Source: Lachnospiraceae bacterium
Lineage (GTDB): Bacteria > Bacillota > Clostridia > Lachnospirales > Lachnospiraceae
Reading direction: 5' to 3'
DNA length: 64,000 nt
NCBI GenBank assembly: GCA_900199595.1
Contig: FZRB01000012.1
Coordinates: forward strand, 62,001-126,000
Position 1 is the first letter of the stretch; each line of letters starts with the position of its first letter. Positions 16,612 through 26,921 of the stretch are shown here, piece after piece. The translations under genes and the position numbers were made by a program. The notes under the pieces were generated by a model. It made no database searches. It saw only the letters and a program-made list of their open reading frames with translations, and had not been told where the DNA came from.

Positions 16612-19600
16612 CTACTCACCAACAAAATAATTGTTTGGATTTCCAGAAAAATCATTAGCAAATGAAACAAATTTATCATCCAATCCACTAGATATAAAAC
16701 AATTAATCCTTGAACTCAACGAATCAGAAGGAATAGGTAAACAATTTAATCCTTCAATAGCAGGTGTATTCTTATACAAACCATTTCTTTGATAAATCAG
16801 ATTATACTTATTTGCATCACTGACTGTTGATTGGATAAACAATTGCTTAGACCAATGATCTGTACTGAGTGATGTATATGCATTTTCTGTATTATTACTA
16901 TTAACAATTTTAATAAAATCAAACGAATTATTATCACCATATACGAATGAATTTACATCAGAATCATTAATTTCTTCACCTATATCATCATTTAACACAT
17001 CGTTTGCAATATCATCAACACTATTTAAAGAATCTATTTCCTCCTCCAGATCATTATCTATAATATTTGAATAATTATTACCTGTACCTCCATTGCCTGA
17101 AACAATAAACTGTCGATCTTCATCAGTTATTTCAATTGAATTAGCAGCACTAGAATTAAATGTTTTTTCTACAGATTCTTTAACCCATGTAAGCGCGCAC
17201 AATCCCCAAGAAGAAGCATTATCACCACTGGAAGCAGGTATACTGATTTCTATTCTAACAGGTTTAATGTCAGCTGTATCATCCTCATCCTTTGGTATAC
17301 TCACTTCATCAAAGAAATAACCATTCGGAACATCCGTCTTATTAACACATAAGGTTCTTTTTAACGTAACTGTTTTTTTGTCTCCATTTGCTGCCATATA
17401 TGTAAATATTACATCATAAGAATATGTAGACGAATCTCCAGATCCACGATTATAAAGATATATTCTAATCTTTTCAGCATCTAATCCATCAATAGGTTTC
17501 ATTACATCTATTCCAAGATTTACACCTCTATTAGCTGTACTAAACTCCGAATATGCAGAGCTTTCTTTATATACTGTATCGTCTGAAGTTTTTAACTCAA
17601 ACTCTTCGTTAGGTTTTTTATTATATATCTTAAAATAACGTCCATCAGCACTACCTTCTCCAAGATCAGCATCTGTTTCTGATATTGTGTTTTCATCAAT
17701 TACACCATTATCAGTTCTTGATGTCTTACAAACAAAATATGTATCAAAAGAGCTATCTTCTGGAAGTTTTTCATTATTATAGTATCCATTAACTACATTA
17801 TTTGTTCCAGTTGGCGCTTCTACAGTGCCAAACAGATAGAAATTTCTCTTCATTGTATTTCCGTCTGGAGAAACCGGATCCACATTATCAGGAAGTGATG
17901 TTTTTTGAACACATCCTGCTTCAAGATTCTTCGTTAATACATACGAATTTCCCGAAGTAATGCCAAATATATCAGCATTAGCTCCTCCATCTTCTACAGA
18001 AATCAATCCATAATTTCTGCATAACTCTATATCACCGCAACCATTTGTATCAGTTACAATTCCTGCTGCTTTTGATTTATTCGCTGAACTTCCATCCGAA
18101 ACAGTAATGGTCCCCAGATTTATATTATCACTAATATATATCTTACCCTTATACGAATTCTCACTATTATTAAAACCAGCTAATGTATTACCTGCAATAC
18201 CAGCTACATTTTTAATCTTTAAAGTGCTATTAGTTACAAAGCTACCTTCATTCCGACATCCAAATATAGCTGATTGACCGCCAATAGCAGCCGTAATACC
18301 AGCCGCAGATGTAATGTTTTTATTTCCGTTACCAGTTATATCCTTTTCATTTTTAACATACTTAATAACACCTGTAGATGTATCTTCAAGAATACCGGAA
18401 TCATCAAAAGATATAGACGTCTTATTAGTTCCATTCACACCGGCTATCATTCCAATTGATTTATTCTGATAATTTTGAGGATCGAATTTATTCTTCATGT
18501 ATTTAGCATCTGCAGAGTTACCTTCTCCGGTGATAACGCCAGCATTAACCTCTGTAAGACCACCTATATAAGAAGCATCAGATGCATAGTATTTTGAATG
18601 GGCAGTATCTCCATCAGAAACAAAATTGATACAATTCTTTAACGTCATTCCTAATGGAACTCGTCCAACAACACCACCAAGGTATGAATACTCCACATCC
18701 GCATTTTTATCTATATCTTCAGAAATCAAATCACTTGAAATAGTTCCTGTAGTTTTAATGCTTCCGTTATTAACAAATCCCTCAACAGTGATATTGGTAT
18801 TGTTTGGCACGTAACCAAAGAGGCCACCCGCATATATACCCGCTTCAACAGAAGCGACATTTGTATAAGAGTCTTTGTTTTTAATAACATTATCATAGTC
18901 ATTAAATTTCTTTATAGTTAGGTGATTAGATGATTTAGCCGTAAAGTTGCTATTTGATCCAAAATCATTATTAGCTATATTTAGAAACGCTATATCATAA
19001 TTATTTTGTAATTCAGTCTTTCCTGCTTCGATATTTTTAGCAAGTATATAAAGAGCCCCTGTCTCTTTACCTATCTCGCCAGTAGAACCGTCAGATTCAT
19101 TAGGGACACTATAAAAGTTTTCGTCAGCATTTATTACAGTATAAAGACCACCAAGACCACCAGCAAAAGCATCAGCTTTAATTCTAACTTTATCACCAAT
19201 TTTAAAACTATCATTGTATATTACAGAAACTGAATTATCAGCCTTTGAATCAGCAAAGCACCCTGCAAGTCCACCAACAAAATATCTTCCTGTAACATCA
19301 ATATAATTCAAATCTATTGCTACACCATCTGACCCCTGCATTTTAAAAGTATTGTCCATACTGGCTTTTTTATCACATATACCAACAGCTCCACCAACAT
19401 ATGCTATTCCATCTACTTTTATTCTGTCTTGCGTATCTAAAGAACTATTACCAGACGGATCAAGATTTGCAGAAATTGAAAGATTTTTTTCAGTTGTTAA
19501 AGCTCCTACTAGTCCTCCTACAGCATAACGCCCCTTTACCAAATAAACTGAAGAAATCACCCTATCATTTACATTTCTTATATCCCCTGTACTATTAGTT

Positions 19601-22600
19601 CTACCAAAAACTCCACCTACAACATCCTGTCCAAATACCATCATGCCAGTAGAACCAGCTTCTTTTTTCACCGGATACGTATTCTTTGTTGCGTTTCCTC
19701 CATTACTTACAGACCCTAAAATGCCTCCTACATACTTTTGTCCTATCACTACTGCATCTACATCCGATTCAAAACTTTGTTGATTACCAACACCCTTTCC
19801 ACAATTTATATATCCATAGCTTCCAATATGCCCCCCGAGACCACCAACACTATTTCCACCAAAATCAGATAAAGTAAGTATTCTGTCAAGTTCGTCAACG
19901 GTCTTTTCATTTAGTTTATAATCACTCTTGCTTCCACAAACCAACATCATGGTCAATGTTTTAGAATCTTCAGACTGAATGTTATCACAATTAAATACAC
20001 CAGCTCTGCTTATACCAAAAATACCGCCACACATTCCAGATAAATTATCATCACTAATTATCTTATAATCATCATGACTACGTTGCCACTGCCACACTTC
20101 ATTAATCTTTTTGGTAAAAGATTTAGTTGTTCTTAAGGACAACACAACCCCCTTATTTAATATATTCGTAGCTAGAATATATGTCTGATTATTTGAAGAT
20201 CTATACTGAGCAACCAAAGCACCCGGATTATCAGACGGATTTCTAAATGTAAGGTCTTCCGTCTGACTAGTGTCACCAGGACCATTTCCACCCATAATGC
20301 CGCCCACAATCAATTTACCAATCACATTACTATAATTGGTTACCGCATATTCATTATCAGCCTTATCATATCTGCAAGCATCTGAACACCCTGCTATTCC
20401 TCCAACAAATCTATGGCCCAAAACAAACGAACTACTACCTTCTTTTATTCCATCGCCATCATAATCCTCTTTGACATTTTCATCTAATTCATTATTACAA
20501 TTTTGGATGACAGTAAGACGACCGTATCCAACGATTCCACCAACAAAATTATCACGTAATAAAGACTTATTTATAGTCGTATCACTGAATATTTTAAGAT
20601 CATCTACATCATACTTAGTATAACTACTACAGTCACGTATCATCATCTTATAATCATCACCATTCCTAAATGATTGGTAATAATCACTAAATACGCTTCC
20701 ATAATCTTCTTCTCTACCATCTACCATCAGTCCATCTATAGTTATTCCAGCTATTCCACCAATAAATGCACATTTATCATTTGTTTCACCTATCCCACTC
20801 AAATCTTTATCATATATTATCTTATCGCCCGATATCATTCCTCTGTTAATACAATTATCAATTGTAACTTTTGTAGCACGCACAACATCATTTTGTGTCA
20901 TAGATTTATATGAGTCAGATATCTTATAACCATCATGATAAAACTTATATCTCTGATGCTCCGAATCTTGAATCGGAGTACCTTTGTAAGCATATACATA
21001 AACACCATCAGCAGTATCACCAATATATCCAACATAAGCACGTCCAACTATACCACCTACATTTTCTTTTCCTGAAACATTTCCATAATTAATTAAATCC
21101 TTCAGTTCAACCTCTGTAGATCTTCCATCCACCACAAAAGACTCACGTCCGATTATTCCTCCAACGTCAGTTCTTCCGTTAATATGAGTCTGATCAGCTT
21201 CATCCGAGGGTTTAGCCGATGAAGCATAATTTTCAACATTATTAAGCAAAGTCAGCTTATTTACAGTACCAATATTATTACCAGCAAATCCGCCAACCAT
21301 ACAGGTATAAACCACTGAGCCATGAACTTCTTCCAGTCCGATTACTTTATGTCGATTTAATGTAATATTGGAGATTGTTCCAAGATTCTCAGCAAACAGA
21401 CCTAGAGGGAGTAAACCTCCTCTAGCTTCATTTGAACCATCAGAATTATCCGTAATACTATTTAATCCCAATACAGGATTATAATTTTCTGTCCCATCAT
21501 TACATTTATCCTTTACGCCTTGTCCATAAATTCCATATACTATATTAGCAGATATAGATATCTTTAAATCACTTATAGTATAGCTTTTTTTACCTTCCTC
21601 AACAGATCCACCATCATAGTCTTTATCATAAGCATTCTTTTGTGTGAATGTATCCATTTTATCAAGTTTTCTAAAACCTGGGAATGGATAATAATGAGTA
21701 TCTGTTACTGCAGTGCTTCCACCATTAAAGCCCAATGCATATGACTTTCCATCATAATCGATTCCAGATGGTGCTCTTTTGTTTTCTCCACTAGTAACAA
21801 CTGATGGATCATACGAATTCAAAAAGGCATTAGCAACTTCAGTACTATCATTAGCATCGTGATTCCAATCAAGAATATCCTTCCAAGAAACATCCGAAAT
21901 AAGATTAAATGTACAAGCTTTATTCTTATATTGCTCAGGCTTATAATCTGTCTCGTATCTGATATTATATAAATGTCTAGCATTTTTTATATCAAATGTT
22001 ACTTTATTTTCACCACTCTTTATTCTGCAATCTGCAAATGTAGTGCATTCTCCCTTAGGAGAATCATTTTGAACCAACGCACTATGAAGGACAAATGTGC
22101 TATCATCATCATTTTCAATTCTTCCACTTTCTGTTTCAGCTGATTTTGTTGATTCTATATCATTTCTAACCATTACATCAGCAAAGATATAGTTCACAGT
22201 ATTAGCCAAACCAAAGCGATAGAAGCTATATGTATTTCTAAATTTCTCTTCAGAATCTGATAAATACGCTATTTGATTATTAGGATCCTCGTCTCTAAAA
22301 GCATACGATTTTGAGTATGCCAGTGTTTGAGCCTGTACATCTGCAGCATCAAGAATAAAATAAATCTTATTATCAACTGTTCTCCATACAGGTATTCTAA
22401 AAGGAACTGCTTTTTTCCCTTTATAATCCCCTTTAAACATATCAAAATAAACAACCGTTGGATGTTCAGCCGCATATTTTAAGGATTCAGCATATGATCC
22501 AGTTGATTCATGTATCTTATTATATTCAATAGAAAAAGACATTACCTTGTTCTTTCCATTTGCACCACCATCATAAATATTGAACTTTAATGAGTTTCCA

Positions 22601-23514
22601 GGTTTAAGCTTTTTGTTATCATCAGCAAATTCAGTATCAACTACTTTCATAACAAGAAGATTATTATTCTCCATTTCAAGTCGAAGATAATTTTCCTGCA
22701 AACTTCTTCCTCTATTCTTCTGAGATAAAGAAGAAACACTATAATATCCAACCATATGATTAGCGCGATTTTGCATAATACGATTCATTACATTGTATGT
22801 TGACTTATCAGAGGAGACATCCGTATCATCGTAAACTAATGCATCAACCATGTCTGAATAACAAACCGAAAAAACCTGACCCGCATCAGGTGAAAACTCC
22901 AATGTAATAGAACCATTTAGTATTCCCGTATCTGACATATACGAAGATACTAAATCAAACAAAACCTTTGTTCCTATTTTGGATCTATTGCTTGATTCAA
23001 TTGCAGCGATTTCCTCTGCTGTCGCTCCTGGAGCAGCTTTTGTTATCAATGTACCTGAAAGATATTTTTTATAATCACCCTTTTCAGCACGAAGTCTAAT
23101 AACCTTACCTTCCGCATCAGAAATACTCTTATTAGCATTTATCCACATAGTATCCCAATTATAATATATCTCATTGGTACCTTCTAATTTATACACAATA
23201 GAATTAATTCTTGTTTTATTTAACAATATACTATTATCATATTCCTGATTATTTACACTTGTTTTTCTTAATTCAGATAACACTCGATTTTCTAAAGCGC
23301 CACTAGCGTCAAGTTCTGACAACTGATTCTGTGCAGCATAAAATATATCTTTAGCCACATCCTCTTCATGATTAAAACGAGCCCAATCCTGCCAACCAAG
23401 TCCTGCAGAAATAGTAATACTAAGCATAATTGTAAGAAGAACAAGCACAACAATAAGCTCCACAAGTGTGAAGCCTTTATTATTATTGAATTTTGAAGTA
23501 AAACATTGTTTCAT
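16612..23514 (-). CDS. Giant type IV prepilin with GLUG-type repeats (2,300 residues)
   Basis: The N-terminus is a perfect prepilin: MKQCFTSKFNNNKG|FTLVELIVVLVLLTIMLS, with Glu5, then a helix into GLGWQDWARFNHEED. It is followed by roughly 2,250 residues where pilins normally have 120-200. Between about residues 680 and 1,750 there are at least 15 variants of a (V/F/I)GG(I/L/V)xG core, for example VGGIIGR, VGGIVGR, FIGGIAG, VGGILGS and VGGLVGA, at irregular spacing of 40-110 residues. This is the GLUG motif of beta-helical surface adhesins. There is no C-terminal LPXTG or membrane segment, so the pilin helix is the only visible means of attachment. It should be displayed on or at the tip of the pilus. 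Composition is Asn/Asp/Ser-rich and AT-rich. It is 19 bp after the other giant prepilin. Confidence 0.88.
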   Translation of the reverse strand: MKQCFTSKFNNNKGFTLVELIVVLVLLTIMLSITISAGLGWQDWARFNHEEDVAKDIFYAAQNQLSELDASGALENRVLSELRKTSVNNQEYDNSILLNKTRINSIVYKLEGTNEIYYNWDTMWINANKSISDAEGKVIRLRAEKGDYKKYLSGTLITKAAPGATAEEIAAIESSNRSKIGTKVLFDLVSSYMSDTGILNGSITLEFSPDAGQVFSVCYSDMVDALVYDDTDVSSDKSTYNVMNRIMQNRANHMVGYYSVSSLSQKNRGRSLQENYLRLEMENNNLLVMKVVDTEFADDNKKLKPGNSLKFNIYDGGANGKNKVMSFSIEYNKIHESTGSYAESLKYAAEHPTVVYFDMFKGDYKGKKAVPFRIPVWRTVDNKIYFILDAADVQAQTLAYSKSYAFRDEDPNNQIAYLSDSEEKFRNTYSFYRFGLANTVNYIFADVMVRNDIESTKSAETESGRIENDDDSTFVLHSALVQNDSPKGECTTFADCRIKSGENKVTFDIKNARHLYNIRYETDYKPEQYKNKACTFNLISDVSWKDILDWNHDANDSTEVANAFLNSYDPSVVTSGENKRAPSGIDYDGKSYALGFNGGSTAVTDTHYYPFPGFRKLDKMDTFTQKNAYDKDYDGGSVEEGKKSYTISDLKISISANIVYGIYGQGVKDKCNDGTENYNPVLGLNSITDNSDGSNEARGGLLPLGLFAENLGTISNITLNRHKVIGLEEVHGSVVYTCMVGGFAGNNIGTVNKLTLLNNVENYASSAKPSDEADQTHINGRTDVGGIIGRESFVVDGRSTEVELKDLINYGNVSGKENVGGIVGRAYVGYIGDTADGVYVYAYKGTPIQDSEHQRYKFYHDGYKISDSYKSMTQNDVVRATKVTIDNCINRGMISGDKIIYDKDLSGIGETNDKCAFIGGIAGITIDGLMVDGREEDYGSVFSDYYQSFRNGDDYKMMIRDCSSYTKYDVDDLKIFSDTTINKSLLRDNFVGGIVGYGRLTVIQNCNNELDENVKEDYDGDGIKEGSSSFVLGHRFVGGIAGCSDACRYDKADNEYAVTNYSNVIGKLIVGGIMGGNGPGDTSQTEDLTFRNPSDNPGALVAQYRSSNNQTYILATNILNKGVVLSLRTTKSFTKKINEVWQWQRSHDDYKIISDDNLSGMCGGIFGISRAGVFNCDNIQSEDSKTLTMMLVCGSKSDYKLNEKTVDELDRILTLSDFGGNSVGGLGGHIGSYGYINCGKGVGNQQSFESDVDAVVIGQKYVGGILGSVSNGGNATKNTYPVKKEAGSTGMMVFGQDVVGGVFGRTNSTGDIRNVNDRVISSVYLVKGRYAVGGLVGALTTEKNLSISANLDPSGNSSLDTQDRIKVDGIAYVGGAVGICDKKASMDNTFKMQGSDGVAIDLNYIDVTGRYFVGGLAGCFADSKADNSVSVIYNDSFKIGDKVRIKADAFAGGLGGLYTVINADENFYSVPNESDGSTGEIGKETGALYILAKNIEAGKTELQNNYDIAFLNIANNDFGSNSNFTAKSSNHLTIKKFNDYDNVIKNKDSYTNVASVEAGIYAGGLFGYVPNNTNITVEGFVNNGSIKTTGTISSDLISEDIDKNADVEYSYLGGVVGRVPLGMTLKNCINFVSDGDTAHSKYYASDASYIGGLTEVNAGVITGEGNSADAKYMKNKFDPQNYQNKSIGMIAGVNGTNKTSISFDDSGILEDTSTGVIKYVKNEKDITGNGNKNITSAAGITAAIGGQSAIFGCRNEGSFVTNSTLKIKNVAGIAGNTLAGFNNSENSYKGKIYISDNINLGTITVSDGSSANKSKAAGIVTDTNGCGDIELCRNYGLISVEDGGANADIFGITSGNSYVLTKNLEAGCVQKTSLPDNVDPVSPDGNTMKRNFYLFGTVEAPTGTNNVVNGYYNNEKLPEDSSFDTYFVCKTSRTDNGVIDENTISETDADLGEGSADGRYFKIYNKKPNEEFELKTSDDTVYKESSAYSEFSTANRGVNLGIDVMKPIDGLDAEKIRIYLYNRGSGDSSTYSYDVIFTYMAANGDKKTVTLKRTLCVNKTDVPNGYFFDEVSIPKDEDDTADIKPVRIEISIPASSGDNASSWGLCALTWVKESVEKTFNSSAANSIEITDEDRQFIVSGNGGTGNNYSNIIDNDLEEEIDSLNSVDDIANDVLNDDIGEEINDSDVNSFVYGDNNSFDFIKIVNSNNTENAYTSLSTDHWSKQLFIQSTVSDANKYNLIYQRNGLYKNTPAIEGLNCLPIPSDSLSSRINCFISSGLDDKFVSFANDFSGNPNNYFVGE

Positions 23515-23533
23515 TATTCAAAAAACCTCATAT

Positions 23534-26500
23534 TTATTGGCTTAATTTCCAATCATTGCTACGATAATAATCAGAATCTACATCATTAAAATATCCAGTA
23601 CAAGCACGAATATTATTTACCGGAACATTTTCATAATTTGTTATTTTGGGATTCCCATACTTATTTTCAGCTGTATATAATCTATTGGGACTTGACACAG
23701 CTAAATGTTCAGCACCTTTCTTAGTAACAGTAATATTTTCATATTGTTTTGGATTAGTTCCGACAATTTCGAAAGTCATTGTTTTCGGTTTACCAATATT
23801 AGGATCTGTATTTTTATATAATTTTCCATAAAGTATCAATCTAAAATAATCAAAACCCGTGTCATCCTCTTTATTCGCAGCGCAATTCCACCTTCCTGAT
23901 GCAAATACAGCACATCCATCTTCAGGTTTAAGATCATATTTTGTACCACTGGTTGTATCACCATCATAATTTCCAACACAATAAAATGCGCCATTAAAGC
24001 TAGTTATTTGTTCTGGTGCAAAAAGAGATAAATCAATATATTTCAAATGGTCGCAATGATAGAACCACTCACTGATATTGCTTATATTGCAAGCACCAAA
24101 ACCTTTAAGTTCAAGACCATTCAGATTTTTACAGTTTTTAAACATTTTAGAAACATCAGTAAGTAAAGGTCCCGCCTTAAAATTTGTTTGGCTAACAGAA
24201 ATACTAGTTAACGAAGTACAATCTTCAAACATACTCACCATACTTGTAACGCCTGAAGTAGCAAAGCTGGTCAGATTTAAGGTTGTTATATTAGAACATC
24301 CCTTGAACATATTCTCCATTGTAGTAACACTAGATGTTGCAAATGTACTTACATTCAAACTTCCTGAAAGACTGCTACATCCTTCAAACATACTCTCCAT
24401 TGTTGTAACTCCTGATGTTACAAAACCTGATACATTCAGATTACTTACTGATGAGCAATCCTTAAACATAAATGACATATCAGTTGCATTAGATGTATTC
24501 CAACTAGCTACATCAAGAGCTGTCGCTGTACTACAACCATTGAAAAAGTCTTTAAAGCTTGTATTTCCAGTTGTGTTCCAACTTCCAATTCCAGAATAAC
24601 TTAAATTCAAATTTGTGTATCCATTAAATAGGCCTTCATAGGATCCACTTTCAAATTCCGGAGCTTCATCACAATACCAATATGCGCTAATATTTCCACC
24701 TTCAGTTTTTGTATACGCGAAAACAGGTGTATCATATCCCTCAACAGATCCGTCATAAAGTACATATACTGCGCTATTTCCGTTTACAGAAGCACTCGTT
24801 GTATATCCACTGGATTCTTTTCCCAGGCCTGTATTCTTATCATAAATAACATAAAGATCCGTACCAACTGCATTACAAAACGTGGTCCAATCAGAAACCT
24901 GATTAAATGTAACCAGTTTTTCTTTTGTCCCTCCAGCCATGGTAGATATTTCGCTTGTTATTGACGCCGATCCTTTATCATTCGCCAAAAGTAATGCTTT
25001 TCCTCTTTCCTTAAAATCAGCCTCATATTCAGATTCCATAAGATCATTATTCACTACATATGCTTCTATTTCAGGAACTGAAATAAATGTTTCAGATGTA
25101 TCGTCACTTTTCTCCCATTTTAAGAATTTATGCCTATTTGCAATCTCTAGCATATTGGAATTATAGGAGTCAAAATCATTTTTAATTACCTCATCACTTA
25201 GATTAAAAGTAGTTATTTCTAGCTCTTTACTATCTTGATTACCAGTAAAATGCGCTACATTTGAATCAAAATCAGCATCTTTGACCTTCAATACAGTAAA
25301 TTGAGTAACATTAATCATATTATCAAAACTTACGTCCGATAACTCCTGAGCTGATATTTCAAAAACTCGTTCCCACGCAAGTTGTTCATTATAATCTATA
25401 TAACCATTATTGCCTTCATCGTAAGAGCTGCCATTGTAAAAAGCCCAACCTTCAAAATCATAATAATTTCTGTTAGCGGTATTATAACCATCAAAGGTAG
25501 GTTCTAAATTGTCAAAGGAAACACTAATACGTCCTCCATCAACATCTTTATTTTTGCTATAACTTGAATCGTATGAATTTTTAAACTTTCTAAATGTTAC
25601 TGTTTCAACACTTCCTAATGTATCATTATTATCCTTAAAAACTCTAAAATTTACTGTTCTTTCTTCAACCTCCTTAGTAGTCCAAGCATACAAATCAACT
25701 GGTTCACCCAGCGATTTCAAGTACATAAAATTATCTTTAACCCAATTATAATCTATCAAATCCTCAGATGTAATACTGTCATTTTTCAAACTCCATTTAA
25801 GATTTGAAAATCCACTTTCACAAGCTATATCATAATAAATTCCATTTTTTAAAAGTTTAAAAGCTTCTGTCCACTCATGGGAATAAACATTTTGATCTTC
25901 TTTTATAAACGAAACCGTTACATCCTCATCAGACCACTGATTATTTGGATCACTTTCATCGCATATAACAACACCATGATCTTCTTTAATATTTGTTTTA
26001 TGCAAAATGAGACTCAATGTATTGTTATTGTCAGGATTTTCTCCCGGCCATACTTCTGTCTCAATAGTATGATTATCTGTGTATGCATAATCGCTTCCGA
26101 TAGTATAAGGCCACATATAAATAACGTTTTCTGCTTTAAAAACATCACTCATTTCAGCACTTATTGCATCATTAGCCTCACTTTCTGAATGATAAATCAT
26201 CCATTCTTTTCCATCATAAAACACATAGATAGCATTATTATCTCTTGTAGTTTTATACAGAGCATACGCCACTGTATATGAACCAATATACTCTTGTGTA
26301 CTAGGTGTCACATAATCCTCTAACTTTTTTTCTGTCCAAACTTTGAATTCTGTACTATCACTATTAACATTTGCCATTTTAGGAACACTAGCTCTTTTAT
26401 CCGGATTCAACTCATTTGAGGAATCATTAAACACATCATTTAAAGCTGTTTGAGTACCTTTTAAACATGCATCCGCTTCTGTAATATATTTTTTTTCTTT

Positions 26501-26746
26501 TGTATTATCTATATACCCCATCGCAATCGGAATAGCTATGGCTGCAATTATAGCCATGATGACAAGCACGACAATAAGCTCCACAAGTGTGAATCCTTTT
26601 TTAGAATTCTTCCGGGAGCTGAGACTCTTTGTTATTCTGTTACCGGATACTTCTGTTATACGTATTTCCATGCTTTCTGTCTTTTCCAATCCGGATATTC
26701 TATCTAATACTTTACCAACCACCCTAAGAGCATCTCTTCCAACCAT
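23534..26746 (-). CDS. Giant type IV prepilin with BspA/DUF285 repeats (~1,070 residues)
   Basis: The start at 26746 follows a strong GGGAGGA; an earlier in-frame ATG (26818) lacks one. The leader is unusually long, about 50 residues (GRDALRVVGKVLDRI... RKNSKKG), before |FTLVELIVVLVIMAIIAAIAIPIAMG with Glu5. The mature part has an N-terminal pilin-like region, then beta-rich segments with InlB/Flg_new-like pieces (FEGWAFYNG, KFLKWEKSD), then from about residue 740 five or more DUF285/BspA repeats built on TSGVTTMESMFEGCSSL and TDMSFMFKDCSS. Such repeats form solenoids in adhesins. A C-terminal domain follows. It is the first gene of the pilus operon, 19 bp ahead of the GLUG prepilin, and is probably a second tip adhesin. 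Confidence 0.85.
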   Translation of the reverse strand: MVGRDALRVVGKVLDRISGLEKTESMEIRITEVSGNRITKSLSSRKNSKKGFTLVELIVVLVIMAIIAAIAIPIAMGYIDNTKEKKYITEADACLKGTQTALNDVFNDSSNELNPDKRASVPKMANVNSDSTEFKVWTEKKLEDYVTPSTQEYIGSYTVAYALYKTTRDNNAIYVFYDGKEWMIYHSESEANDAISAEMSDVFKAENVIYMWPYTIGSDYAYTDNHTIETEVWPGENPDNNNTLSLILHKTNIKEDHGVVICDESDPNNQWSDEDVTVSFIKEDQNVYSHEWTEAFKLLKNGIYYDIACESGFSNLKWSLKNDSITSEDLIDYNWVKDNFMYLKSLGEPVDLYAWTTKEVEERTVNFRVFKDNNDTLGSVETVTFRKFKNSYDSSYSKNKDVDGGRISVSFDNLEPTFDGYNTANRNYYDFEGWAFYNGSSYDEGNNGYIDYNEQLAWERVFEISAQELSDVSFDNMINVTQFTVLKVKDADFDSNVAHFTGNQDSKELEITTFNLSDEVIKNDFDSYNSNMLEIANRHKFLKWEKSDDTSETFISVPEIEAYVVNNDLMESEYEADFKERGKALLLANDKGSASITSEISTMAGGTKEKLVTFNQVSDWTTFCNAVGTDLYVIYDKNTGLGKESSGYTTSASVNGNSAVYVLYDGSVEGYDTPVFAYTKTEGGNISAYWYCDEAPEFESGSYEGLFNGYTNLNLSYSGIGSWNTTGNTSFKDFFNGCSTATALDVASWNTSNATDMSFMFKDCSSVSNLNVSGFVTSGVTTMESMFEGCSSLSGSLNVSTFATSSVTTMENMFKGCSNITTLNLTSFATSGVTSMVSMFEDCTSLTSISVSQTNFKAGPLLTDVSKMFKNCKNLNGLELKGFGACNISNISEWFYHCDHLKYIDLSLFAPEQITSFNGAFYCVGNYDGDTTSGTKYDLKPEDGCAVFASGRWNCAANKEDDTGFDYFRLILYGKLYKNTDPNIGKPKTMTFEIVGTNPKQYENITVTKKGAEHLAVSSPNRLYTAENKYGNPKITNYENVPVNNIRACTGYFNDVDSDYYRSNDWKLSQ

Positions 26747-26850
26747 AAGTCCTTCCTCCCTATGATCCGGATAACTCCGGGTAAAACCATTCTTAATAAT
26801 CACTTTTCTGCACGACACATATTTACAAATGGGTGCAGTTAGCTAAATGT

Positions 26851-26879
26851 AGTTTACCATAAAAAAGCAAGCCGCGCAA
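26851..26879 (-). promoter_or_regulatory. Possible promoter of the giant prepilin operon
   Basis: TTGCGC, 17 bp, TAAACT on the minus strand, about 105 bp before the start codon. The -35 box lies inside the upstream terminator stem. The boxes are weak, so an activator may be needed. Confidence 0.4.
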
Positions 26880-26896
26880 CTTGTCTGCACGGCTTG
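26861..26896 (-). terminator. Terminator of the acidic-linker membrane protein gene
   Basis: AAGCCGTGCA and TGCGCGGCTT pair (one G-U) around GACAAGT and are followed by GCTTTTTTAT on the minus strand. It separates the pilus operon from the upstream gene. Confidence 0.88.
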
Positions 26897-26921
26897 TTCA
26901 TATAGTTTTCATATTTCTTCA

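Noticed and set aside
16612-23514. The 2,300-residue gene as an artefact of two genes
   Set aside because: The frame is uninterrupted over 6.9 kb, with continuous composition and repeat type.
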